Assembly: GCF_030544485.1 (NCBI RefSeq)
Contig: NZ_CP130610.1
Coordinates: 2,914,001 to 2,978,000, forward strand
Length of the DNA stretch: 64,000 bases
Reading direction: 5' to 3'
DNA from: Halomonas sp. HAL1
GTDB taxonomy: Bacteria > Pseudomonadota > Gammaproteobacteria > Pseudomonadales > Halomonadaceae
Both the position numbers and the translations under genes were made by a program. This document shows positions 19,089-27,545 of this stretch, piece by piece. Within the stretch, counting starts at the first letter, position 1, and each line of letters opens with the position of its first letter. The notes beneath the pieces were generated by a model. The model was not told the origin of the DNA and searched no databases. It saw only the letters and a program-made list of their open reading frames with translations.

Positions 19089-19967
19089 ATGATCCGTGAG
19101 CTAAAGACGCTGATCGCGGTTGCCCAGGAAGGCACCTTTGCTGCAGCGGGTAACAAAATTGGCCTGACTCAAGCAGCGGTCAGTGCGCAGATGAAACGCC
19201 TTGAGGGAGAGCTAGGCATTGCCCTGTTTGAACGCAAAGGGCGTGCCGCCATATTGACCCAGCGAGGGCAAGAGACGTTGAAGCAAGCCCACGCCCTGCT
19301 GACGCTGTATAGCACGCTGGGCGTGTCCATGTCAGGCCAGCCAGCCACACAACGGATCAATATCGGCGCCATCGCCTCCATCCAGCGCTCGCTACTGCCT
19401 GATGCGCTCGCGCGCTTTCATCACGCTTATCACGATTGCTGTACCCGCGTAGTACCGGGGCTTTCCATGGAACTGGTAAATCAGGTCGACGCTGGCGAAC
19501 TGGATATGGCAGTGATTATTCGCCCGCCCTTTTCGCTACACAGTGATTTGCGCTGGACACCCCTAGCTCACGAGCCTTTTCGGTTAATCGTGCCACCGCA
19601 TATCAACGGCGATCAGTGGCGAGAACTGCTCTCCAACCAGCCGTTTATCCGCTACGACCGTGCCTCCTTTGGGGGCAGGCAGGTGGAGCGCTTTCTACGT
19701 GATAACCACTGCAATGTGCGCGAGGTGTGCGAAGTCGACGAACTGGAAGCGATCATTAAGCTGGTCGCCAAGGGGGTAGGCGTGGCCCTGGTGCCCGAGG
19801 CCATCGCCCACTCACGTTGGCCAGCCGGCGTGCGTTCGATTGATTTAGGCGAGCGTACCTTTCATCGTGATATAGGGCTGATTCATCCTACCAGTGGTCA
19901 TTTGAGCGAACCCGCCCGAGCGCTTTCCCAATTGATTGGCGAAATCGCCCAGGGACCTGTGCACTAA
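19089..19967 (+). CDS. LysR-family transcriptional regulator
   Basis: A 292-aa LysR-type regulator with an N-terminal helix-turn-helix (IRELKTLIAVAQEGTFAAAG...LTQAAVSAQMKRLE, residues 2-40) and a periplasmic-binding-like effector domain (about 90-290) containing VAKGVGVALVPE. ATG 19089 follows AAAAGG by about 9 nt; the frame can be read from 19002 but has no RBS there. It faces away from the VOC gene, the usual LysR arrangement. The inducer is unknown. Confidence 0.9.
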   Translation: MIRELKTLIAVAQEGTFAAAGNKIGLTQAAVSAQMKRLEGELGIALFERKGRAAILTQRGQETLKQAHALLTLYSTLGVSMSGQPATQRINIGAIASIQRSLLPDALARFHHAYHDCCTRVVPGLSMELVNQVDAGELDMAVIIRPPFSLHSDLRWTPLAHEPFRLIVPPHINGDQWRELLSNQPFIRYDRASFGGRQVERFLRDNHCNVREVCEVDELEAIIKLVAKGVGVALVPEAIAHSRWPAGVRSIDLGERTFHRDIGLIHPTSGHLSEPARALSQLIGEIAQGPVH

Positions 19968-19993
19968 AATGCAATAACGACCAGCGATTAACG

Positions 19994-20031
19994 CATATAA
20001 AAACGCCACCTCCAATGAGAGAGGCAGCGTT
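19994..20031 (-). terminator. Terminator of mqo (shared with the LysR gene)
   Basis: AACGCCACCTC and GAGGCAGCGTT pair over 11 bp with one mismatch and an 8-nt loop. On the minus strand the stem is followed by TTTTTATAT, making it an intrinsic terminator for mqo. Confidence 0.75.
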
Positions 20032-20066
20032 CTAGCTCTTGAGATTAAGTGCTGAAGAAGAGGACG

Positions 20067-21761
20067 TTACACTTCTGTAATGATCTCTTCTTCACTTTCG
20101 GTTTCAGGCTCTTCGCTTGCTTCACCCTCAATATCGTCAGTGGTTTTATCTTGCCCATCATCTTCGCTGGCTGGCTGCTGATCGTTACTATCACTAACTG
20201 CCTGAAGGTTTAAGAGCTCATCAAGCTGGAGCGTTTGCGCAGTATAAGCACGCATTTCACTGAGCAGCTCAGGATTGTCCGCTAAGTGCTGCCCATAAGA
20301 GGGCACAATCTCGTTAAGGGTTCGCTGCCATTTGGCGCTTGCAATCTGCTCGGGGAAAACACGGTCAAGTAAGTTGAGCATGATGGACGGGGCCGTGGAA
20401 GCACCCGGCGATGCACCTAACAGTGCGGACATGGTGCTATCTTGCGATGTCACGACTTCGGTACCGAACTGCAGTACGCCACCACGCTCTTCATCTTTTT
20501 TAATGATTTGTACCCGTTGACCTGCTGTCCACAGCGCCCAGTCGTCCTGGTTTGCTTCAGGGTAGTACGCCTGCAATGCTTCAAAGCGATCATCGTCGGA
20601 CATCAGTACCTGACCAATCAGATAACGCACCAGATTAAAGTTATCCATTCCCACTTCAGCCACTGGCCAAGTGTTCTGCAGCGTCAGCGAGCTGAACAAG
20701 TCGGTCCAAGAACCTTCTTTCAGAAACTTGGTGGAGACTGCCGCAAAGGGGCCAAAAAACAGCGCAGGCTCCCCGTCCAGGTTGCGCCGATCCAAGTGCG
20801 GCACGGACATGGGCGGAGAACCTTCACCCGCTTTACCATAGGCCTTCACGTCATGCTGGGCCACCACGTCTGGATCGGTGGTGTAAAGGAATTCTCCACT
20901 TACCGGAAAACCTGCGTAAGCTTCGGCTTCAGGAATGCCAGATTCCTGTAGCAGCAATAACGCAGCACCACCCGCACCGATAAAGACGTAGCGGGAATCG
21001 ACGCTGGTTTCCCCACCGTTGACGAGATCTGCCACGGTCACTTTCCAGGTATCGTCATCATTGCGCTCTAGACCGCGCACTTCACTGCTAAGACCCAGCG
21101 TAAAGTGCTCACTTTGGGCCAGTGACTCGACCATTTGGCGAGTTTGCGCGCCATAGTTAACTTCGGTACCCATCTGCATGCGCGTTGCTGCTACGGGCGT
21201 ATCGCTACCTTCACGCCCTGCCATCACCAGCGGCATCCACTCGGCCAGTTCGGCGCGGTCTTCAGAGTACTCCATGCCCGCATATAGGGGGTTTTGCGTC
21301 ATCGTCTGGTAGCGCTTACGCAAGAAGTTGACGTCGTCGCCTCCCCAAACCACCGCAATGTGAGGCACACTTTGGATAAATGAATCAGGTTCACTCAGAA
21401 GGCCAGCATCTACCTGATGAGACCAAAACTGACGGGAGACTTCGAACTGTTCGGTTACCTTAGTGGCACGCTCAATTTGAACTTGACCGTCAACTTCCGG
21501 GGTATAATTTAGCTCCATGAAGGCCGAGTGCCCACTACCGGCATTGTTCCAGGCGTTGGAACTCTCTTCTGCAACTTGATCCAAGCGCTCATAAAGGTGG
21601 ATATTCCACTCAGGCTCAAGCTCTTGCAAATAGGTACCCAGCGTAGCGCTCATGATGCCGCCGCCAATCAGTACCACATCAACAGGCTCGTCTGCAGCAA
21701 GGGGCATCGCAGCCAGTGCCAGCAGCGGTGAACAAAGTAAAAGTCTAAAACGTTTTTGCAT
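20067..21761 (-). CDS. mqo: Malate:quinone oxidoreductase
   Basis: Mqo is an FAD-dependent, membrane-peripheral enzyme that oxidises malate to oxaloacetate and reduces quinone. After an N-terminal hydrophobic segment comes the FAD loop DVVLIGGGIMSATLG (about residues 29-43), then ERLDQVAEESSNAWNNAGSG, and near the end SPGASTAPSIMLNLL, all typical of Mqo. ATG 21761 is preceded by AGGGAC; the upstream frame from 21815 has no RBS. Two features are odd: a segment resembling a Sec signal peptide (QKRFRLLLCSPLLALAAMPLAA) and an acidic tail of about 45 residues, giving 564 aa against roughly 490-550 for most relatives. Confidence 0.93.
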   Translation of the reverse strand: MQKRFRLLLCSPLLALAAMPLAADEPVDVVLIGGGIMSATLGTYLQELEPEWNIHLYERLDQVAEESSNAWNNAGSGHSAFMELNYTPEVDGQVQIERATKVTEQFEVSRQFWSHQVDAGLLSEPDSFIQSVPHIAVVWGGDDVNFLRKRYQTMTQNPLYAGMEYSEDRAELAEWMPLVMAGREGSDTPVAATRMQMGTEVNYGAQTRQMVESLAQSEHFTLGLSSEVRGLERNDDDTWKVTVADLVNGGETSVDSRYVFIGAGGAALLLLQESGIPEAEAYAGFPVSGEFLYTTDPDVVAQHDVKAYGKAGEGSPPMSVPHLDRRNLDGEPALFFGPFAAVSTKFLKEGSWTDLFSSLTLQNTWPVAEVGMDNFNLVRYLIGQVLMSDDDRFEALQAYYPEANQDDWALWTAGQRVQIIKKDEERGGVLQFGTEVVTSQDSTMSALLGASPGASTAPSIMLNLLDRVFPEQIASAKWQRTLNEIVPSYGQHLADNPELLSEMRAYTAQTLQLDELLNLQAVSDSNDQQPASEDDGQDKTTDDIEGEASEEPETESEEEIITEV

Positions 21762-21909
21762 GTCATGTCCCTGACGATACAGAAAGGACGCGCCGGAACG
21801 GTAGGCGCCCGGCATTGAGGGGTATTATTTATCGACCAAAGTCTAACAAAATTTCGGCATGCCGGAAATATGCAATCTTACTTAAATGAGAATGAGGGTA
21901 TTTTAAACC

Positions 21910-22143
21910 ATGAAACCAGAGGATCTGGAAAAGCTGGTCACCCGTACCATGCCCTTTGGCAAGTATGAGGGCCGCCTGATCGCCGACCTCCCCGGCCCCT
22001 ATTTAAACTGGTTTGCCCGGGAAGGGTTTCCCTCTGGCGAGATTGGCCAACTGCTGCATTTGATGCACGAAATCGACCACAACGGGCTTGGCCCGTTACT
22101 TGACCCGCTGCGTAAAAAGCCTAGCCAGCGCGGCGAAACTTAA
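21910..22143 (+). CDS. DUF3820 family small protein
   Basis: A 77-aa cytoplasmic protein with the DUF3820 pattern MPFGKYEGRLIADLPGPYLNWF (key part TMPFGKYEG...YLNWF, residues 16-38). The family has been annotated as putative quorum-sensing-regulated virulence factor on the basis of a Pseudomonas structure, but no biochemical role is established. It follows mqo divergently and its stop overlaps the stop of the next, oppositely oriented gene by 4 bp. Confidence 0.85.
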   Translation: MKPEDLEKLVTRTMPFGKYEGRLIADLPGPYLNWFAREGFPSGEIGQLLHLMHEIDHNGLGPLLDPLRKKPSQRGET

Positions 22144-22487
22144 CGCTGGCAATCGTCGCGCTCGTTAAGGGCGCTCTGAAACTCAGCCCGGTAAGCCGAC
22201 TCGTGGAGGGTCGAATCTTTGGGAAAACGGCCTAAAGCGACAGCTAACTCAAAAAAGCCCGTAGCGGGTAACCCATCGCCCCGGCGGCTGACGACTAAGG
22301 CGGCGATAAAAGGTGTTTGTTGCGCGGCGTCTTCACGCATTAACTGTTCAAGCGCTTGGGTAACCTGGGCAATGGTGCGCGGCGGCGTCAGCCCCAGCTC
22401 GGTGGCCACCTGCTGGTAGGTCATTGGCAGGGTTTCTTGCGGTGCGCTGAGAAGCAACTGACGCAAAGTGGTTATGTGATCGGTCAT
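22140..22487 (-). CDS. Uncharacterised protein with a possible winged-helix start
   Basis: A 115-aa protein not assigned to a named family. Residues 1-60 (TLRQLLLSAPQETLPMTYQQV, then ATELGLTPPRTIAQVTQALEQLM) look like a small winged-helix, and the second half contains ALVVSRRGDGLPATGFFELA, a pattern seen in short stand-alone proteins of gammaproteobacteria. ATG 22487 is chosen for AGGATGTAC just upstream. The frame is codon-typical for the region and converges on the DUF3820 gene. Confidence 0.65.
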   Translation of the reverse strand: MTDHITTLRQLLLSAPQETLPMTYQQVATELGLTPPRTIAQVTQALEQLMREDAAQQTPFIAALVVSRRGDGLPATGFFELAVALGRFPKDSTLHESAYRAEFQSALNERDDCQR

Positions 22488-22581
22488 GTACATCCTATCG
22501 TCAGGTATCAAACATTCAGATTGCCAATTGGCGTTGTATTTGTGCTAAGAATAGCTGAATACGATGTGACAAGGAGGGAAC

Positions 22582-23349
22582 ATGGCAACGCAACTGAAAG
22601 CGTCACACCCGCGCGGTGGCCGCTGGCCAGGCATACTGGCAGGTTTAGCCATTCTGCTGCTTGTAGCGGCGGTACTGATGATGGCGGGCGCAGGCCCGGC
22701 TTATCGGGGCGAACTTATCAGCCTGGGCGAGGCGTTTAACTTACTACGTAACGGCGTCTATGCCGCAGGTGGTGCGGTGGCAGTCAGCATCATTACGCTG
22801 CTGCTGAGCATGCTCGCTCGTCGCTTCACATCAGCCTTGATGGCCTCAATGGTCATTATCGCTGCGGCGGCGCTGCTTTTTGTGCCTTGGCAGCACTGGC
22901 AACGTGCCCAAGAGGTACCGGCCATTCACGACATCACCACCGATACCCAGAACCCACCTGCTTTTGAAGCCTTAGCCAACGCACGGCGTGCTGCACCTAA
23001 CGCGGTCGATTACCCTGGTGAGACAACCGCCCTGCAACAGCGAGCAGCCTACCCTCACATCAAGCCGATAATTGTAGATGAATCTCCGCAAACCGTACTG
23101 GCAGCTGCCCAAGCAGCGGCGGAAGAGTCTGGCTGGCGCATCGCCCGAATTACCGACAATCACATAGAGGCCACCGCAACCACGCGCTGGTTTGGCTTTG
23201 AGGATGACGTGGTTATTCGATTAACCGAGCTGGACCAGGGTGTGCAGGTCGATATGCGCTCGGCTTCACGCCTGGGCGCAAGCGATGTGGGCACCAATGC
23301 AGCGCGTATTGAAGAATTTTTAAGTGCGCTGGAAGCACGGCTCGAATAA
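22582..23349 (+). CDS. DUF1499 family membrane protein
   Basis: A 255-aa protein with three predicted membrane helices in the first 115 residues (GILAGLAILLLVAAVLMMAG, then AVAVSIITLLLSML and ALMASMVIIAAAALLF) followed by a soluble DUF1499 domain (about 125-250, VDYPGETTALQQRAAYPHIKP ... GFEDDVVIRL). DUF1499 has no established function. AAGGAGGG precedes ATG 22582, a strong RBS. It is a single gene between two minus-strand genes. Confidence 0.85.
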   Translation: MATQLKASHPRGGRWPGILAGLAILLLVAAVLMMAGAGPAYRGELISLGEAFNLLRNGVYAAGGAVAVSIITLLLSMLARRFTSALMASMVIIAAAALLFVPWQHWQRAQEVPAIHDITTDTQNPPAFEALANARRAAPNAVDYPGETTALQQRAAYPHIKPIIVDESPQTVLAAAQAAAEESGWRIARITDNHIEATATTRWFGFEDDVVIRLTELDQGVQVDMRSASRLGASDVGTNAARIEEFLSALEARLE

Positions 23350-23390
23350 CGGCTCTACTTCCTTCCCAGTCCCCTTCTCAGCCGCCGTTT

Positions 23391-23753
23391 TTAATGTAAG
23401 GAGTCCTGCCTGTTGCCAGCTTCACGCGCTAAAATTTGCTCCGCGTCCAGCGTGGCTATGGGTACTTGGTGCTGGACTGGAATATCGCCGCTCAATTGAA
23501 GCGCTTGGTAACGCAGGGCGCAAACGCGTAAAAACGAGGTGAAGTTACCCAAATCGTGCCCGGCATCGATCGATTCATGATACAGCCGGGTAATCATCTG
23601 GGCAGTATTCATTCCATCTCGCTGGGCGATCTCTTCAAGAATGTGCCAGAAATAGTTTTCCATCCGCACACTGGTGACCATGCCATCGATACGCAGCGAG
23701 TGCGTCGCACTGCGCCACAGCTCGGGATTGGCTTGAATAAAGAGTTTACACAT
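23391..23753 (-). CDS. Ribbon-helix-helix domain protein
   Basis: A 120-aa protein starting CKLFIQANPELWRSATHSLRIDGMVTSVRMENYFWHILEEIA, which matches the RHH_4-type ribbon-helix-helix domain: a beta strand carrying SLRIDG/VTSVRME and two helices. Such proteins are likely DNA-binding or signalling proteins, but no target is known. The start at 23753 (MCKLF) removes a 32-residue extension without similarity. It is 30 nt after the DUF1499 gene end, converging. Confidence 0.75.
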   Translation of the reverse strand: MCKLFIQANPELWRSATHSLRIDGMVTSVRMENYFWHILEEIAQRDGMNTAQMITRLYHESIDAGHDLGNFTSFLRVCALRYQALQLSGDIPVQHQVPIATLDAEQILAREAGNRQDSLH

Positions 23754-23875
23754 AGGTGTTGCCTCTCGGCGTAATCTGTTCAAACGTATGTTGCAAACTA
23801 CAAGCATAGCGGGGAAAAACATAGCGCGCCCAGCCGGGGCTGGGCGCAAAGGTAATTATGATAGTGCGGCTAGCT

Positions 23876-24445
23876 TTACTTATTTAACAATGCCATAAAT
23901 TGCGCCAGCCATGCCGGGTGGGCAGGCCACGCGGGAGCGGTGACCAGATTGCCATCGGTCACCGCATCCGTCACTTCCAAATTGGCGAAGTGACCACCAG
24001 CAAGTTCTACCTCCGGCTGGCAGGCCGGGTAAGCGGAGCACTGCCGGCCCTCAAGCACTTTTGCAGCAGCCAAGAGCTGCGCACCATGGCAGATGGCCGC
24101 CACGGGCTTGTTGGTCTCGAAAAAGTGCTGAACCATCGTCAGGACTTCCTTGTTGAGACGAAGGTATTCCGGTGCGCGGCCACCCGGTACAACCAGGGCA
24201 TCGTAATCGGCAGGGTTCGTGCTGGCGAAATCAGCATTGAGTGCGAAGCGGTGCCCAGGCTTTTCAGAATAGGTTTGATCACCTTCAAAGTCATGAATCG
24301 CGGTTGCCACAGTATCGCCCGAGGCTTTACCAGGGCAGACAGCATCTACCTGGTGGCCGACGGCCATAAGTGCCTGAAACGGCACCATGGTTTCATAGTC
24401 TTCAGTGAAATCGCCGGTGATCATTAAAATGCGCTTGCTGCTCAT
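23876..24445 (-). CDS. DJ-1/PfpI family protein
   Basis: A 189-aa class-I glutamine-amidotransferase-like protein. The nucleophile elbow [13 protein letters not shown] around residues 116-128 holds the conserved Cys, and [16 protein letters not shown] around 82-97 contributes the oxyanion region. Members act as glyoxalase III/deglycase-like or chaperone proteins, or as amidases; the sequence does not decide. AAGGAG precedes the ATG by about 7 nt. Confidence 0.88.
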   Translation of the reverse strand: MSSKRILMITGDFTEDYETMVPFQALMAVGHQVDAVCPGKASGDTVATAIHDFEGDQTYSEKPGHRFALNADFASTNPADYDALVVPGGRAPEYLRLNKEVLTMVQHFFETNKPVAAICHGAQLLAAAKVLEGRQCSAYPACQPEVELAGGHFANLEVTDAVTDGNLVTAPAWPAHPAWLAQFMALLNK

Positions 24446-24560
24446 CTCAGTACTCCTTTTACCTATTTATCTTATGGTTATTGATCGAGTGTGTGAGCAC
24501 ACGCGAGGCGTGTGAAATGAGACTAGCAAGCGCTTTCCACCAGCAGGTAGTAATTGCTTA

Positions 24561-25052
24561 CTACGTTGTAATTTCTTCCTTCTGCGGGAGTGACAGATGA
24601 CGCTGTCCTGCCGTATCGCTTACCCGAAAGCGCCCTGCCAGTGAATGCATATCACCGGCACGATCATCCAGTGTATGACTGGCTGTCGTGGCTTCTTGTA
24701 CCAAGCGGGCATTTTGGTGCGTCACCTGATCCAATTGCGAAATCGCTTGGTTGATCTGGTCAATGCCTGCCGACTGTTCGTGGGTCGCCCCAGCGATCTC
24801 GGTAACATAGCGCGTCACCTCACCCAGGCTATCAATGATCTCCTGAAGGTGCTTACTGGATGCGTTGACGAGTTGCTCGCCCTCGCTAACCTTAGCGACA
24901 CTATCATCTACTAAATGACGAATTTGGGCCGCCTCTTCAGCGCTGCATCGCGCTACTTAAGCACTTCCTGAGCCACCACATCGCCCAACCGGGCGGCTTC
25001 AACGGAGGCACTCAGTGCCAAAAAGTTGGTTTTAAAGGCAATATTTGAAATG
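24561..25052 (-). pseudogene. Decayed methyl-accepting chemotaxis protein, C-terminal fragment
   Basis: The minus strand encodes the signalling tip and C-terminal helix of a chemoreceptor. SNIAFKTNFLALSASVEAA comes first, then a stop and +1 shift at about 24960, then VARCSAEEAAQIRHLVDDSV, and finally VTEIAGATHEQSAGIDQINQA, running to a TAG at 24561. The usual GRGFAVVA stretch after EAARxGD is missing, so there is also a small internal deletion. The ligand-binding and membrane parts are absent; upstream is only AT-rich sequence. This is a clear relic. Confidence 0.88.
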
Positions 25053-25087
25053 AAGAATAAAATTAAGTTATATAAATTAAGCAACTG

Positions 25088-25702
25088 TTAATCAGGACGT
25101 TCTATCGCAAAACGATCGCTAATGCGGATGTAGTCGCTGCCCGCTAGGCGACCTACTGGTTTGAGAAGGTCCATATCCACATGGCGGCCGTCCCATAACG
25201 CGTCATCAATATGAATGGAAACCACTTGCGCCAGTACCAACGTACCTGCCAAGGGTTGGTCACCGAACCGAATCATATCGAACAGTTTGCAGCCAAACGC
25301 TACAGGCGCATTAGCAATCCGCGGAACGCTCACACCCGGCATAGCAGCCTTTTCAAGCCCGGCCAGGGTAAACTCATCCTCTCCTGGCGGCAGGCTGGCA
25401 CTAGTGGTATTGAGCGCTTCAATTAACGCTTCACTCCCCACATGCACAACGCATTCTGCAACGTCATTTAAATTACGCACCGTATCTTTAAGCTCACCGC
25501 TGCCATTGAGCAGTGGTGAAAACGCCAGCACCGGCGGGTTGACACTAGCGACATTGAAGAAGGAAAACGGCGCTAAATTAGTATTTCCCTGCTTATCCTG
25601 GGTAGACACCCAGGCAATGGGCCTTGGGCAAACAACGCCGGATAACAAACGGTAAATAACACCGGGGCTTAGGGGGGAATCATCTAACAGATAGTTACTC
25701 AT
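25088..25702 (-). CDS. Flavin reductase family protein (FMN-binding split barrel)
   Basis: A 204-aa protein of the flavin-reductase-like (NtaB/DIM6) family. Family motifs are GVVCPRPIAWVSTQDKQGN (residues 22-40) and NLAPFSFFNVASVNPPVLAF, which build the FMN pocket. These enzymes bind FMN and either supply reduced flavin to a monooxygenase or act as oxidoreductases; no partner monooxygenase is adjacent. AAGGAGTCAAAA is a strong RBS before ATG 25702. Confidence 0.85.
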   Translation of the reverse strand: MSNYLLDDSPLSPGVIYRLLSGVVCPRPIAWVSTQDKQGNTNLAPFSFFNVASVNPPVLAFSPLLNGSGELKDTVRNLNDVAECVVHVGSEALIEALNTTSASLPPGEDEFTLAGLEKAAMPGVSVPRIANAPVAFGCKLFDMIRFGDQPLAGTLVLAQVVSIHIDDALWDGRHVDMDLLKPVGRLAGSDYIRISDRFAIERPD

Positions 25703-25811
25703 TTTTGACTCCTTGGCGGTTAGTGTTCAGGTTAGTATCACTTTATAACAACAAGGCCCACTAGGCCCTGTTTTACTATTATCGATGCGACCAGTTTAAG
25801 GAATCCTCTCC

Positions 25812-26759
25812 ATGAAGATTGTTATCCCCGATGACTACCAGGACTGCGTGCGCAGTTTAGATGCCTTCAAGCAGCTAGAAGGCCACGATGTAACGGTCTA
25901 TCACGACACCCTTACCAACCTGGACGCGCTAAGTGCGCGTTTTCAGGACGCCGAGGCGTTAGTGCTGATTCGTGAACGCACGCCTATCACGGCTGCCCTA
26001 CTGGCGCGCCTGCCCAACCTGAAAGTCATTAGCCAAACGGGTGGTGGTGCAGCGCATGTGGATATGGCGGCCTGTCGCCGCCATGGCGTCACTGTCATGG
26101 CGGGCACTGGATCGCCTTATTCAGCGGCAGAATTAACCTGGGGTTTAGTCCTGGCGGCAATGCGTCATATACCGGCAGAAGTTGAGAATCTGAAAGCGGG
26201 CCGCTGGCAGCGCACGTTAGGTACCGGCCTTAAAGGACGCACACTAGGCATTTTTGGCTACGGAAAAATCGGCAGCCTAGTGGCACGCTATGGTCAGGCG
26301 TTTGAAATGAACGTGTTGGTGTGGGGTCGGGAAGGCACCCGCCAACGCGCCGTTGAAGCCGGGTTAGAAGTGGCCGAAAGCCAAGCTGCGTTGTTTCAGC
26401 GCTCAGATGTGCTGAGCCTGCACCTTCGCTTGAACGACGAAACCCGCGGTATCGTCACTGCTGAATCACTCGCCCAGATGAAACCTACATCTCTGCTGGT
26501 AAATACCAGTCGTTCACAGTTAGTGGTGCCCGGTGCGCTTGAGCAGGCGCTTATAGCTGGGCGCCCTGGTCAGGCAGCGGTGGATGTCTTCGATGCGGAA
26601 CCGGTCATTGAAAACTCGTTGCTGGCATTGCCTAATCTAGTCGCCACGCCTCACCTTGGCTATGTAGAAAAAGATAGCTATGAGCTCTATTTTGGCGATG
26701 CCTTTAGCAACCTGCTGGCTTACATGGATGGTCAACCGATTAACAATTTAGCGGACTAA
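25812..26759 (+). CDS. D-2-hydroxyacid dehydrogenase family protein
   Basis: A 315-aa NAD-dependent D-isomer 2-hydroxyacid dehydrogenase similar to SerA-type and glyoxylate-reductase proteins. The Rossmann motif LGIFGYGKIGSLVARYGQAF is near residue 146. The catalytic Arg lies in LLVNTSRSQLV, a Glu in DVFDAEPVIENS, and the catalytic His in ATPHLGYVEKDSYE (near 286). The substrate is not predictable. It is divergent from the flavin reductase gene, 109 bp apart. Confidence 0.87.
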   Translation: MKIVIPDDYQDCVRSLDAFKQLEGHDVTVYHDTLTNLDALSARFQDAEALVLIRERTPITAALLARLPNLKVISQTGGGAAHVDMAACRRHGVTVMAGTGSPYSAAELTWGLVLAAMRHIPAEVENLKAGRWQRTLGTGLKGRTLGIFGYGKIGSLVARYGQAFEMNVLVWGREGTRQRAVEAGLEVAESQAALFQRSDVLSLHLRLNDETRGIVTAESLAQMKPTSLLVNTSRSQLVVPGALEQALIAGRPGQAAVDVFDAEPVIENSLLALPNLVATPHLGYVEKDSYELYFGDAFSNLLAYMDGQPINNLAD

Positions 26760-26845
26760 CAGTGCGCGCTAAGTAGGCTAGCCATCCCCGTCTCTGTGCC
26801 AATTGTGCTAGCCTTATGGGTTCACAAGTAACACAGGGGCCATTA

Positions 26846-27262
26846 ATGCTCACCATTTCTAATAACGTTACCCTGGCTGATTGGGAGATTGATATCAGCC
26901 AAATTCGCGCCCAAGGTGCTGGCGGCCAGAACGTCAATAAAGTCGCTTCAGCAGTACATCTACGCTTTGATATTCTGAGCTCTACGCTGCCGCCTCTGTA
27001 TAAAGAGCGCTTAATGGCGTTATCGGATCAGCGCATTAGCAAAGAGGGCGTGGTAATTATTAAAGCCCAGAGCCATCGAAAGCTTGAACTCAATAAAGAA
27101 GATGCGCTGGCACGTTTAAAAGAGCTGATTCAGAGTGCCACCAAGCAGCAAAAAGCACGCCGCCCCACCAAGCCCACCAAAGGCTCGCAGCGCCGTCGTG
27201 TTGATCACAAAACCCGAAAAGGGAAAATCAAGTCATTGCGCGGTAAAGTGTCGGCGTCATAA
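26846..27262 (+). CDS. arfB: Alternative ribosome-rescue factor B (peptidyl-tRNA hydrolase)
   Basis: ArfB (YaeJ) releases ribosomes stalled at mRNA ends by hydrolysing peptidyl-tRNA. The 138-aa protein has the release-factor GGQ motif in RAQGAGGQNVNKVAS near residue 26. A long basic tail (KARRPTKPTKGSQRRRVDHK and beyond) inserts into the empty mRNA channel in characterised homologues. ATG 26846 follows AGGGG; the frame from 26816 adds ten unsupported codons. Confidence 0.93.
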   Translation: MLTISNNVTLADWEIDISQIRAQGAGGQNVNKVASAVHLRFDILSSTLPPLYKERLMALSDQRISKEGVVIIKAQSHRKLELNKEDALARLKELIQSATKQQKARRPTKPTKGSQRRRVDHKTRKGKIKSLRGKVSAS

Positions 27263-27293
27263 TGCGCCAGCCAGTTCTTCAGAGCCTATCTTA

Positions 27294-27530
27294 ATGAGCA
27301 CATCTTCTACCGTTCGCCCACTCTCGCCGTGCGTGCAGATCTGCCAGATCGAGCCATCCACTTCATTGTGCAATGGCTGCGGCCGTACGCTAGATGAAAT
27401 TGCTGTCTGGGGTGCCATGACCGAGGCCGAAAAAGCCCCGGTATGGGAACGCTTGGAAAGCAAAGGCTATGTCTCTGATGGCCATGTTTCTAAAGACCAG
27501 GTTTCCAAAGACCAGGTTTCCAAAGACTAA
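27294..27530 (+). CDS. DUF1289 family Cys-rich small protein
   Basis: A 78-aa protein with the DUF1289 pattern SPCVQICQIEPSTSLCNGCGRTLDEI (first Cys pair CVQIC, then CNGCGR) followed by MTEAEKAPVWERL. The cysteines probably bind a metal or Fe-S cluster; function is unknown. The C-terminus is a tandem VSKDQ repeat encoded by 15-bp units, unlike family relatives that usually stop after the WERL helix. It lies 31 bp after arfB. Confidence 0.85.
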   Translation: MSTSSTVRPLSPCVQICQIEPSTSLCNGCGRTLDEIAVWGAMTEAEKAPVWERLESKGYVSDGHVSKDQVSKDQVSKD

Positions 27531-27545
27531 GTTTTCACAGACTAC
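27486..27545 (+). repeat. 15-bp tandem repeat at the end of the DUF1289 gene
   Basis: Three near-identical 15-bp units (GTTTCTAAAGACCAG type; 27486-27500, 27501-27515, 27516-27530) plus a degenerate fourth unit to 27545. The third unit differs so that CCAG becomes CTAA, creating the stop codon. Changes in copy number would lengthen or shorten the protein by five residues per unit, in frame. Confidence 0.8.

Noticed and set aside
24547..24564. Inverted repeat GTAGTAA-TTGC-TTACTAC near the chemoreceptor relic
   Set aside because: A 7-bp repeat overlapping the end of a pseudogene is within chance expectation and has no matching partner or T-run.
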